Positions 15,780 through 23,427 of a DNA stretch of 64,000 bases are shown in pieces. The stretch comes from Sedimenticola selenatireducens DSM 17993 (GTDB lineage: Bacteria > Pseudomonadota > Gammaproteobacteria > Chromatiales > Chromatiaceae). A model generated the notes under the pieces. The model searched no databases. It saw nothing but the letters and a program-made list of their open reading frames with translations, and was not told the DNA's origin. The translations under genes and the position numbers were made by a program. The number at the start of each line of letters is the position of its first letter. Within the stretch, counting starts at the first letter, position 1. The stretch spans positions 274-64,273 of the forward strand of contig NZ_ATZE01000010.1 of assembly GCF_000428045.1 (NCBI RefSeq), written 5' to 3'.

Positions 15780-16461
15780 CTGTATTAATAATATACTATC
15801 CCTGATCTATCCGGATTACTGTCAGCTCTGTAACGCCCCCGCGACGGACGGTATCTGCGCAGGCTGCTGGCAGGAGCTGCCACACAATAGCCACGGATGC
15901 CGGCAGTGCGGATTACCGCTGACGACAAACCGGGAAGCGGTGTGCGGCCACTGCCTGAGGCACCCACCGGCCGTTGATCGCAGCCTGATTCCATTTCTCT
16001 ACACCACACCGATTGACCGGCTGATCGGACAGTTTAAATTCTCCGCAAAACTGCCCCATGGCCGCATGTTGAGCCGACTGCTGCGAGTGCATCTGGAGCA
16101 GTACGCCACAATGCCCGACCTGCTGATACCGGTTCCCCTGCATCCCAGCCGCTTGCGCCATCGCGGTTACAACCAGGCACTGGAGCTGGCTAGGCCCCTA
16201 AGCCGCCACTTTGGCATACCGCTCGATTTTCGGAGCTGTCGCAGGATTCTGCATACCCAACCTCAGAGCGAGCTGAAAAAACGCCAACGCAAACGGAATA
16301 TTCATGGCGCCTTCCAGGTCACCGGCCCGCTGCCGGCAACCCATGTCGCGCTGGTGGACGATGTGGTCACCACCGGCAGTACCGTCAACGAACTGGCCAG
16401 ACACCTGAAGCGGGCGGGGATAGCACGGGTGGATGTCTGGGCCGTGGCGCGCACCCCTTGA
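15769..16461 (+). CDS. comF: ComF-family phosphoribosyltransferase-like protein
   Basis: A 230-residue ComF/GntX protein with four N-terminal CxxC pairs (CQLC, CAGC, CRQC, CGHC) that form a zinc-binding region, and a C-terminal phosphoribosyltransferase domain with the PRPP-loop VALVDDVVTTGSTVNELA. Members act in DNA uptake or in use of DNA as a nutrient; the biochemical role is not settled. Adjacency to the bio operon, divergent, is a frequent arrangement in gammaproteobacteria. The BirA-type operator overlaps its start codon. Confidence 0.92.
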   Translation: MVYNCINNILSLIYPDYCQLCNAPATDGICAGCWQELPHNSHGCRQCGLPLTTNREAVCGHCLRHPPAVDRSLIPFLYTTPIDRLIGQFKFSAKLPHGRMLSRLLRVHLEQYATMPDLLIPVPLHPSRLRHRGYNQALELARPLSRHFGIPLDFRSCRRILHTQPQSELKKRQRKRNIHGAFQVTGPLPATHVALVDDVVTTGSTVNELARHLKRAGIARVDVWAVARTP

Positions 16462-16606
16462 ACCGATGGACTGACCGGGGGAGCGGTAACGTCAATCAGT
16501 TGCCGTGCATCATGTTATGACCGGCGTCGCCCCCTATAATCATAAGTGGTGTAACCAGACACCGAACCCACAACGACATCTCAATACCTGACACAAGGAG
16601 ATAGCC

Positions 16607-16849
16607 ATGCTCGGAGAAACACACGACATCCTCCACGAATTTCCCAACCTGGAGGAGACCATCAGAAATCTTCGCCATAACGACGTCCAATTTGCCGGAC
16701 TGGTGGAGAAACACGACAACCTGGACAACGAGATCCGCAACCTGGAAGAGCTCAATCAGCCGATTGATGATTTTGAAATGGAAGAGATGAAGAAGACCCG
16801 GGCGCTATTGAAAGACCAGATCTACCAGTACCTGCGCGACAACAGATAA
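16607..16849 (+). CDS. YdcH-family (DUF465) small protein
   Basis: An 80-residue, all-helical, highly charged protein beginning MLGETHDILHEFPNLEETI, with the DUF465 pattern FAGLVEKHDNLDNEIRNLE. A strong AAGGAG lies 8 bases before the ATG. Coiled-coil formation is likely. No function is established for the family. It stands alone: comF ends 145 bases upstream and hisG starts 247 bases downstream. Confidence 0.88.
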   Translation: MLGETHDILHEFPNLEETIRNLRHNDVQFAGLVEKHDNLDNEIRNLEELNQPIDDFEMEEMKKTRALLKDQIYQYLRDNR

Positions 16850-17096
16850 CTTGGCGTACAAAAAATAATATCCATTTCCCCGGCTGCCCCGGAACCGGGG
16901 AAAAGCCGGTGGATACGTGGCACTTTTCGCCCCACCAGGGCAGCCATGTTGGCGCGCGGAATGGTGCTGGGTGGATAAACGTGAGCGTTTCCACCCCGGC
17001 ACTGTTGTCAGTGCCGGTCAGCCGAATGGATATTCATCCCGATAACCGGGTAAAATCACCCCCGCATTTTTCATCACTGACCAAATAAAGAGCCCT

Positions 17097-17975
17097 ATGT
17101 CACAACTGAAACTCGGTATCCCCAAGGGTAGCCTGGAGAGCGCCACTCTCTCCCTGTTCAAACAGGCCGGCTGGAATATCACGCCCCGATCACGCAACTA
17201 CTTCCCGTCCATCAACGACGCTGATATCAGTTGTGCCCTGGTGCGCTCCCAGGAGATGGCACCCTATGTCGCCAACGGCACGCTCGATCTGGGACTCACC
17301 GGACACGACTGGATTCTCGAGACCGAGTCGGAAAATGAGCTGCAGGAGATCTGTGAACTGGTCTACTCCAAGAGTTCCGACCAGCCCTGCCGCTGGGTGC
17401 TGGTGGTGCCCAAGGAGTCACCGATTCAATCCATCGAGGACCTGCAGGGCAAGAAGATCTCTACCGAACTGGTCTCCTTTACCAAGCGCTATCTGGCAGA
17501 GCGGGGAGTTCAAGCCCAGGTGGAGTTTTCCTGGGGTGCAACCGAGGCCAAGGTGGTGGAGGGACTGGTCGATGCGGTGGTGGAGATCACCGAAACCGGC
17601 AGCACCATCAAGGCCCACGGCCTGCGCATCGTCTGTGACATACTGCACACCGAGACCCGCCTGATCGCCAACAAACAGGCGATGCAGGACCCGTGGAAGC
17701 GGGAGAAGATCGAACAGATCGCCACCCTGCTGCAGGCCGCGCTGACCGCCCGCCAGAAGGTGGCCCTGAAAATGAACGTGCCGGCGGACCAGCTGGAGCT
17801 GGTGGTTGGCATGCTGCCCAGCCTGCACGCCCCGACCGTCAGTCATCTATACGACCAGGAGTGGCTGGCAATAGAGACCGTGGTTAACAGCGGTGAGGTT
17901 CGTGATCTGATCCCGCGCCTGAAGGCGGCCGGTGCCGAGGGAATCCTGGAGTACGAACTGCGCAAGATGATTTGA
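17097..17975 (+). CDS. hisG: ATP phosphoribosyltransferase, long form
   Basis: HisG starts histidine synthesis by joining ATP and PRPP. At 292 residues it is the long form, with the catalytic domain (LKLGIPKGSLESATLSLFKQ, GTLDLGLTGHDWI, VVEGLVDAVVEITETGSTI) and a C-terminal regulatory domain of about 70 residues (MNVPADQLELVVGMLPSL ... APTVSHL), so it should be a histidine-inhibited hexamer that does not need HisZ. No other his genes are in the window. Confidence 0.96.
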   Translation: MSQLKLGIPKGSLESATLSLFKQAGWNITPRSRNYFPSINDADISCALVRSQEMAPYVANGTLDLGLTGHDWILETESENELQEICELVYSKSSDQPCRWVLVVPKESPIQSIEDLQGKKISTELVSFTKRYLAERGVQAQVEFSWGATEAKVVEGLVDAVVEITETGSTIKAHGLRIVCDILHTETRLIANKQAMQDPWKREKIEQIATLLQAALTARQKVALKMNVPADQLELVVGMLPSLHAPTVSHLYDQEWLAIETVVNSGEVRDLIPRLKAAGAEGILEYELRKMI

Positions 17976-18096
17976 TTGCCGCGCTTGCCTCAGCCGGATT
18001 ACCCACAAAGCTCAGCCAAGGTCGGAAACCGTTTATACTGATCCTGTCCCAATTGTGTGCGGGTGTTGTTTTAGCTTCGGCATTCACCCCGGATAG

Positions 18097-18140
18097 GGTG
18101 GCGCCTCGCCGCGAATTCAGCCCGGAGCGGGCCTCCTACA
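18097..18140. repeat. Repeat family E, copy 1
   Basis: Read on the minus strand it is TGTAGGAGGCCCGCTCCGGG then CTGAATTCGCGGCGAGGCGC. The copy at 53957-54005 on the + strand differs at only a few positions. It has the form of the gammaproteobacterial REP units built around GTAGGAG and a GC-rich palindrome. Confidence 0.65.
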
Positions 18141-18158
18141 GCTCCACTCCTTAACCAA

Positions 18159-18245
18159 TAGGTTAGGGTGAGCCTGCGAACCCCAACATGTGGCATTAAC
18201 ATGGAGCCGCCGTCCGTTGGGGTTCGCTCCGCTCATCCCAACCTA
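18159..18245. repeat. Repeat family A, full copy
   Basis: Begins TAGGTTAGGGTGAGCCTGCG, has the same AACCCCAACATGTGGCAT core as the copy at 6761-6845, and ends with TTCGCTCCGCTCATCCCAAC plus CTA. Ends are inverted repeats of each other. Confidence 0.8.
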
Positions 18246-18311
18246 CCCTTGCTGCTTTATCGATATTTGCGCGTATTCGTTCATTCGCGGCTTGATTTCC
18301 CGCTTTCCAGA

Positions 18312-19382
18312 TCAGCGCGCATCCAGCCACTGGCCGATGTTGGAAGGAATCAGCGCCTGGGCCTTGCCGCTGACATAGATGCCGATATGGCCGCCGGGAA
18401 ACGCCAGTTCGCTGTAGTCCTTGCTCGCGGTCAGCCCCTTCAGGGCCCGGGAAGCGGCCGGGGGCACCAGATGATCCTGCTCGCCGTAGATATTCAGTAC
18501 CGGGCAGGTGATATTCTTCAGCTTTACGGTCTTTTCACCCAGGGTAATCTCGCCCCTGACCAGTCCGTTCTGCTGATAGAACTGTTTGATAAACTGGCGG
18601 AAGGTCTCACCGGCCTGGTCCGGGCTATCGAATATCCACTGCTCCATGCGCAAAAAAGTCTCCACCTGAGCATCATCCTCCAGGATATCCACCAGGTGCA
18701 CGTACTTCTGGCCGGCCAGTGTAAACGGCCTCAGTGCCAGGAAGGTCCAGTTGAGGAAATCACCCGGGATATTGCCCTGCACATCCACCAGCAAGTCCAC
18801 ATCCAGATGCTGGACCCAGGCGCTCAACATATTGTCCGGGGTATGGAAATCGACCGGCGTCACCATGGTCACCAGATTGCGGATCTTCGGCTGGTGCAGC
18901 GCGGTATAACAGAGACTCATCGCCCCGCCCTGACAGATGCCGAGCAGATTGATTTGATCGACTTCATGCCGCTCCCGCAGATGGTCGACACAACGGTCGA
19001 TATAGCCATTGATATAGTCATCCAGGGTCAGGTACCGGTCGACACTGTCCGGATAGCCCCAGTCGATCAGATAGACCGGCTGCCCCGACTCCAGCAGGTT
19101 CCTGATGGTTGAACGGTCCGCCTGCAGATCTGCCATGTAGGGACGATTGACCAGGGCGTAGACAATCAGCAGCGGCACCGGATTGGGCGTGTCAGGGGCA
19201 GTCGTGACGGGCAGATAGCGGTACAGGGTGAGCTTGTCCTCGCGGTAGACCACTTCGCGGGGAGAACTCCCGGTCCCACCACCACCGGTCGCGCACAGAC
19301 GCTCGGCACCCGCCTGCAGCTTGCGACTGTAATCCACCACCTCTTCAATCAGTTTTTCCGGATTTAACTCGATGGGCGCCAT
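18312..19382 (-). CDS. phaC: Class III polyhydroxyalkanoate synthase, PhaC subunit
   Basis: Polymerises 3-hydroxyacyl-CoA to polyhydroxyalkanoate at the granule surface, as a complex with PhaE. The 356-residue size is that of class III PhaC, much shorter than class I. The lipase-like box is GICQGG with Cys150 as nucleophile; Asp303 (in YGEQDHLVP) and His332 (in FPGGHIG) complete the triad, in positions matching the Allochromatium vinosum enzyme. phaE ends 1 bp upstream, so the two are one operon. Confidence 0.97.
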   Translation of the reverse strand: MAPIELNPEKLIEEVVDYSRKLQAGAERLCATGGGGTGSSPREVVYREDKLTLYRYLPVTTAPDTPNPVPLLIVYALVNRPYMADLQADRSTIRNLLESGQPVYLIDWGYPDSVDRYLTLDDYINGYIDRCVDHLRERHEVDQINLLGICQGGAMSLCYTALHQPKIRNLVTMVTPVDFHTPDNMLSAWVQHLDVDLLVDVQGNIPGDFLNWTFLALRPFTLAGQKYVHLVDILEDDAQVETFLRMEQWIFDSPDQAGETFRQFIKQFYQQNGLVRGEITLGEKTVKLKNITCPVLNIYGEQDHLVPPAASRALKGLTASKDYSELAFPGGHIGIYVSGKAQALIPSNIGQWLDAR

Positions 19383-19383
19383 A

Positions 19384-20316
19384 CTATTTTTCCACCGGGG
19401 CCGCTTTTTTCCGGGTACCGGGTCGTTTTTTTATCGGCACCATGGCCTGCCGCATGGCAGCAACTTCGGCCCGCAGTGACTTGATGGCCTGCCGATCCTG
19501 ATGCGCCCGCTGTTCCAGTGCACGTACCGCCCGGGTGGTGGGCATACCCAGGGCCGTAAAGGTCTCATCCAGCATGTCACGCATCTGCTGCTTGACCGCC
19601 ATCTGGCTGTTGATCAGCTCCCCGTAGAGCTTGACGTATTCCGCTGTCATGGCCTGTTCGGCATACACGCCGTCACAAGCTGACACCCAGATATCGTAGA
19701 GCGTACGAGCAGAATCGATCCGTGCTCCCTGCCCGTCAAGACTCGCTATCTCATCCTGCAATCGACTGATAGAGCGATTACCCAGATCAGTCAAAAACAG
19801 CTCATAGGCCTGACGCGCCTTCTGATAACGCAGCAGACGGGAGATCATCTCCCGCTGCTGGGTCTGACCATGGTGTCCCAGGCCCAATCCAGGCAAGGCA
19901 AACAGCCGTTCCATATAGTCACGGGAACTGTCTATCGTCGCCTCGGACAGCAGCTCTTCCGGCAGCGGATTCATGGTGCCGGTAATAGCGGCGATAATCC
20001 CGCGCAGATCGCCGAACGTCTGCTGAACCGCCGACTGCCAGCCCGAGCCAGCCTCCGGCCCTTTCTGAGCCTCGACAAACTTTTCAGCCAGCTGGAACAG
20101 TTGACGACCCTGGGCCAGCGTCTTCTCCAACAGCTCCTGGATCTGCAGTGGTGCGGTGGGTGCCAGGGTCTGCCACCACTGATTGAGCGCCTGCTCCCAG
20201 GGATTTGCGGAGGATTCTCCTGCGGTACCTTCCTTTCCGACACGCGCCGACCACTCAGCCCAGTAGTTACGCTGAGCCTCGAGCCAGTCATCGTTCAAGA
20301 AGCCACCGTCTCCCAT
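19384..20316 (-). CDS. phaE: Class III polyhydroxyalkanoate synthase, PhaE subunit
   Basis: PhaE is the non-catalytic partner needed for class III PhaC activity. The 310-residue protein is mostly helical, begins with DDWLEAQRNYWAEWSARVG, has the conserved ALGMPTTRAVRALEQRAHQ near residue 270 and ends in a basic tail (KKRPGTRKKAAPVEK). It starts the phaE-phaC operon and diverges from phaA, with 201 bases between them; the two promoters must lie there. Confidence 0.93.
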   Translation of the reverse strand: MGDGGFLNDDWLEAQRNYWAEWSARVGKEGTAGESSANPWEQALNQWWQTLAPTAPLQIQELLEKTLAQGRQLFQLAEKFVEAQKGPEAGSGWQSAVQQTFGDLRGIIAAITGTMNPLPEELLSEATIDSSRDYMERLFALPGLGLGHHGQTQQREMISRLLRYQKARQAYELFLTDLGNRSISRLQDEIASLDGQGARIDSARTLYDIWVSACDGVYAEQAMTAEYVKLYGELINSQMAVKQQMRDMLDETFTALGMPTTRAVRALEQRAHQDRQAIKSLRAEVAAMRQAMVPIKKRPGTRKKAAPVEK

Positions 20317-20517
20317 TAACCATTAACCCTACTATCATTACAACGCTGCATACTAGCACGCAAACCGGTGTAGTGCGGTGCAGCAATTTGCATTACACTG
20401 GAGCGTATGTAGTAGAACTGAATACTCCGGGCGCCATCCGGCGCAACCATCCAAGGGGTGTCGGCTGCACCAGGATTTCGCGGCCCCCCCTGCCCATGAC
20501 AGCAAAAGGTAATGCGT

Positions 20518-21702
20518 ATGAGTGATAACATCGTAATCGTCGCGGCAGGCAGAACCGCTATCGGCAGCTTCTCCGGAACCCTGTCCGGCATCCCTGCCAG
20601 TGAGCTGGGCGCCAAAGTGATCGCCGGCCTCCTGGAACGCACCAAACTCTCACCTGAGCAGATCGATGAAGTGATCCTGGGTCAGGTGCTGACTGCCGGC
20701 TGCGGACAGAATCCTGCACGCCAGGCCACCCTGGGCGCCGGCCTGCCGCAAGAGGTTCCCGCCATGACCATCAACAAGGTGTGCGGCAGCGGCCTGAAAG
20801 CCGTGCATCTGGCCATGCAGGCGGTCGCTTGTGGCGACTCGGAAATCGTCATCGCTGGCGGCCAGGAGAACATGAGCCTGGCCCCCCACGTGGTACCCGG
20901 CTCCCGCAAGGGCCAGATGATGGGCGACTGGAAACTGAAAGACAGCATGATAGTCGACGGCCTGTGGGACGCCTTTAACCAGTACCACATGGGCGTTACC
21001 GCCGAGAATGTTGCGAATAAGTTCAAGTTCAGCCGCGAGGCCCAGGACCAGTTCGCCGCCGCCTCACAGCAGAAAGCCGAAGCCGCACAGAAGGCCAATC
21101 GCTTCCAGGACGAGATCATCCCGCTGGAGATCCCGCAACGAAAGGGCGATCCGGTCATTTTCAGCAGTGACGAATTTCCACGCCACGGCACCACCGCCGA
21201 GACCCTGGGCAAACTGCGTCCCGCCTTCGATCGTGACGGCACGGTCACCGCCGGTAACGCCTCAGGCCTTAATGACGGTGCTGCTGCGGTGATCGTCATG
21301 AAGGAGAGCAAGGCCCTGGAGTTGGGACTGACCCCGATGGCGCGCATCAAGGCGTTTGCCGCCAGCGGCGTCGATCCCGCCATTATGGGTACCGGGCCGA
21401 TCACCGCTACCACCAAATGCCTGGAAAAAGCCGGCTGGTCGGTCAGCGACCTGGATCTGGTCGAAGCCAATGAGGCGTTTGCCGCCCAGGCCATGTCGGT
21501 CAACAAGGAGCTGGGCTGGGATGCGGAGAAGATCAACGTGAATGGTGGCGCCATCGCGCTGGGCCATCCGATCGGTGCATCCGGCGCCAGAATCCTGGTC
21601 TCCCTGCTGCACGAAATGGCTAAACGTGACGCCAAGAAGGGGCTGGCAACCCTGTGTATCGGCGGCGGTATGGGTGTAGCCCTGGCCGTTGAACGCGCCT
21701 AG
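20518..21702 (+). CDS. phaA: Acetyl-CoA acetyltransferase (beta-ketothiolase)
   Basis: Condenses two acetyl-CoA to acetoacetyl-CoA, the entry to PHB synthesis. The 394-residue protein shows the nucleophile region [18 protein letters not shown], and [18 protein letters not shown] and [15 protein letters not shown] with the catalytic His and Cys. Two ATGs lie 6 bases apart; the second (20518, MSDNIVIV) has the better distance from AAAAGG at 20504-20509. It heads the + strand part of the PHA locus. phaB (acetoacetyl-CoA reductase) is not in the window. Confidence 0.95.
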   Translation: MSDNIVIVAAGRTAIGSFSGTLSGIPASELGAKVIAGLLERTKLSPEQIDEVILGQVLTAGCGQNPARQATLGAGLPQEVPAMTINKVCGSGLKAVHLAMQAVACGDSEIVIAGGQENMSLAPHVVPGSRKGQMMGDWKLKDSMIVDGLWDAFNQYHMGVTAENVANKFKFSREAQDQFAAASQQKAEAAQKANRFQDEIIPLEIPQRKGDPVIFSSDEFPRHGTTAETLGKLRPAFDRDGTVTAGNASGLNDGAAAVIVMKESKALELGLTPMARIKAFAASGVDPAIMGTGPITATTKCLEKAGWSVSDLDLVEANEAFAAQAMSVNKELGWDAEKINVNGGAIALGHPIGASGARILVSLLHEMAKRDAKKGLATLCIGGGMGVALAVERA

Positions 21703-21717
21703 TAAATCGCTGGAACC

Positions 21718-21759
21718 GCGGGGCTGACCTGGGATCTCTCCAGATCAGCTCCGCTTTTT
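21718..21759 (+). terminator. Rho-independent terminator after phaA
   Basis: A 15-bp stem with two G-U pairs (21718-21732 with 21740-21754) and a short loop is followed by TTTTT. It separates phaA from phaR. Confidence 0.85.
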
Positions 21760-21913
21760 CCCCTTCCCTGCCCACCGAGAATGATTTAAACGGCCGTGAC
21801 GGGCATCCCCTCAGCTATTTTTCAAACCACACAGACCAAAGAGTTTTCCCTTTGCCAATATTCCCGGGTAAACTGTAACTGCAGATGTGATTTCATGTTG
21901 AGGATCCCGCTTG

Positions 21914-22378
21914 ATGTCTAGTACCAGAATTATAAAAAAGTACCCTAATCGTCGCCTCTACGATACGGAATTGAGTCGCTATATCACCCTGAGCGACATC
22001 CGGGAACTGGTTATGAAGGGAACGGATTTTCAGGTGGTTGACACCAATACCAACGAAGACCTTACCCGCTCAATCCTGCTGCAGATCATGCTGGACGAAG
22101 AGTCCGGCGGCGAGCCGCTGTTCAGCGCCAAGATGCTGTCCCAGATCATCCGTTTCTATGGCGGCACGGTACAGGGCATCCTGGCCCGCTACCTGGAAGA
22201 GAGCCTCTCCATGTTCGTGCAGCAGCAGGATCAGCTTAACAACACCGTCGGCACCGATCCGGTGAAGGCGATCACCAACATGGCTGAACAGAACATGCGC
22301 ATGTGGGCCGACATGCAGAAGAATTTTTTCAAAGCAGCCGGTCTTGCCGGTGCCGGCAACAGAAAAAAAGAAGAATAA
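21914..22378 (+). CDS. phaR: Polyhydroxyalkanoate synthesis repressor
   Basis: PhaR binds both PHB granules and DNA, and represses phasin genes until polymer is present. The 154-residue protein starts with the PhaR DNA-binding domain (IIKKYPNRRLYDTELSRYITLSDIRELV) and continues with the PHB accumulation domain (LFSAKMLSQIIRFYGGTVQ, ARYLEESLSMFVQQQ). A TTG lies one codon upstream of the chosen ATG. A terminator follows, then the phasin gene with a palindrome at its promoter that is a likely PhaR site. Confidence 0.95.
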   Translation: MSSTRIIKKYPNRRLYDTELSRYITLSDIRELVMKGTDFQVVDTNTNEDLTRSILLQIMLDEESGGEPLFSAKMLSQIIRFYGGTVQGILARYLEESLSMFVQQQDQLNNTVGTDPVKAITNMAEQNMRMWADMQKNFFKAAGLAGAGNRKKEE

Positions 22379-22464
22379 TCCTCAAGCCATCCCACATTAA
22401 CCATCTAGTAAGAGCTTCTCCGCCGTCGGTCCGGCCTGCCACGGCGCTGATCCAAGCGATACGG

Positions 22465-22487
22465 ATTGTGCGTCGCACAATTTTTTT
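22465..22487 (+). terminator. Rho-independent terminator after phaR
   Basis: ATTGTGC/GCACAAT stem with a 3-base loop followed directly by TTTTTT. It separates phaR from the phasin transcription unit. Confidence 0.8.
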
Positions 22488-22498
22488 CGGACCCCCTA

Positions 22499-22527
22499 TT
22501 GACACGACCCCCTCCACCTTTTATGCT
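22499..22527 (+). promoter_or_regulatory. Phasin gene promoter
   Basis: TTGACA (22499-22504), 17 bases, then TATGCT (22522-22527): a near-consensus sigma-70 promoter ending 44 bases before the phasin start codon. Confidence 0.75.
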
Positions 22528-22531
22528 GCAA

Positions 22532-22546
22532 TGCAATATTATTGCA
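22532..22546. promoter_or_regulatory. Likely PhaR operator at the phasin promoter
   Basis: TGCAATA-T-TATTGCA is a perfect palindrome lying at the expected transcription start of the phasin gene. PhaR proteins recognise TGC/GCA-rich sites, and autoregulated phasin repression is known for this family, so PhaR from the gene just upstream is the best candidate. Confidence 0.65.
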
Positions 22547-22571
22547 ACGCACAATTCCTGGAGAGCGCGCA

Positions 22572-22949
22572 ATGAAAGATCCAAAGGCAAATCTTGAACT
22601 GATCAAAGAGTTCGGTATCAACGGCTACGAAAATATCCGGACCCTGGCGGAAATCAACCTGCGCACCTGGGAAAAATTGATCGAAAAACAGATGGATACT
22701 TTCGGCCTGTTGGTGGATACCGGTATCGAGCAACTCTCGGTCAACAGCAAATCCAGTGACCCAAAGGAGCTGTTCAACAGCCAGGTCGCCTTGAGCAAGA
22801 GCCTCAGCGAAAACCTCGCCGGCAAGGGTCGTGACGCAGTCAACCTGGCAACTCAGGCCGGAAATGAGTATCGCAGCTGGCTGGAAAACGGCATCAATAC
22901 CTTCAACAGCAAAGTAACTGCCGCGGCTGAAGAGGCGTTGAAACAGTAA
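22572..22949 (+). CDS. phaP: Phasin-family granule protein
   Basis: A 125-residue helical, amphipathic protein with the phasin pattern (ANLELIKEFGINGYENIRTL, then LSKSLSENLAGKGRDAVNLA). Phasins coat PHA granules and control their size. The ATG at 22572 follows GGAGAG; an in-frame start 30 bases upstream would lie within the promoter region. It has its own strong promoter, likely repressed by PhaR. Confidence 0.88.
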   Translation: MKDPKANLELIKEFGINGYENIRTLAEINLRTWEKLIEKQMDTFGLLVDTGIEQLSVNSKSSDPKELFNSQVALSKSLSENLAGKGRDAVNLATQAGNEYRSWLENGINTFNSKVTAAAEEALKQ

Positions 22950-23054
22950 CTATTGTCCGCATCCGCCGTTGCGGATGCGATGAAATCCCGAAGGCCTCTG
23001 GCGGCCTTCAGGCAGAAATCCTCCTCTCTCTGAACAGTGCATAGAGAGATTTTC

Positions 23055-23082
23055 GCCCGGCTCCCCGCCGGGCATTTTTTTT
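23055..23082 (+). terminator. Rho-independent terminator after phaP
   Basis: GCCCGGC/GCCGGGC stem (23055-23061 and 23067-23073) followed by ATTTTTTTT. Confidence 0.85.
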
Positions 23083-23096
23083 AAAACCTCATTAAT

Positions 23097-23225
23097 TACC
23101 GCCAAGCACGCAAAGAACACAAAGGAAAACAGTAGCTTGTATTCGTGACATCCTTCCTCTACCAGGCGGGACAAAAGGAATACACGCCATTGCATCGCTT
23201 GGCGTACTCTGCGTTCTTCGCGGTT
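23097..23225. repeat. Repeat family C, copy 2
   Basis: Left arm TACCGCCAAGCACGCAAAGA and right arm (reverse complement AACCGCGAAGAACGCAGAGT) are imperfect inverted copies, as in the element at 5087-5200. It lies between the phasin terminator and the dsrA leader. Confidence 0.7.
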
Positions 23226-23427
23226 GAATCAAAAAACCAAGGGTCGCGGACAGTTCACATCCAGCCACCGCTCGCATACCCCAATTACCCAGTGGTTTAC
23301 TTGGTATTGGTTTGATCTATCATCATCGTCAAGCCCCCATAGATAGGCGGGCCACACTCTAAAGGCAGTCCCGGAGCGACATCTCGACTCAATATTCCGG
23401 GTGACTGGTAATTTTGGGAGGAGCAGT

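Larger units (their letters stand above)
17976..18311. other. Gene-free stretch with repeats between hisG and phaC
   Basis: Convergent region between hisG and phaC. It holds an E-family repeat (18097-18140) directly followed by a full A-family repeat (18159-18245). I see no gene and no clear U-tract terminator. Confidence 0.65.
22950..23427. other. Gene-free stretch upstream of dsrA
   Basis: Holds a hairpin at 22958-22980 (CGCATCCGC/GCGGATGCG), the phasin terminator (23055-23082), repeat C (23097-23225) and about 200 bases of dsrA leader. A possible promoter, TTTACT-N16-TATCAT (23296-23323), precedes dsrA, but it is weak. No gene is seen. Confidence 0.55.

Noticed and set aside
16875-16904. 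Inverted repeat TTTCCCCGG/CCGGGGAAA after ydcH
   Set aside because: No T-run on either strand and an 11-base loop, so it is not convincing as a terminator.
23296-23323. Promoter candidate TTTACT-N16-TATCAT before dsrA, and a partial TTGAT Fnr-like half-site next to it
   Set aside because: The promoter match is weak and the second Fnr half-site is absent, so it was not listed as a feature on its own.
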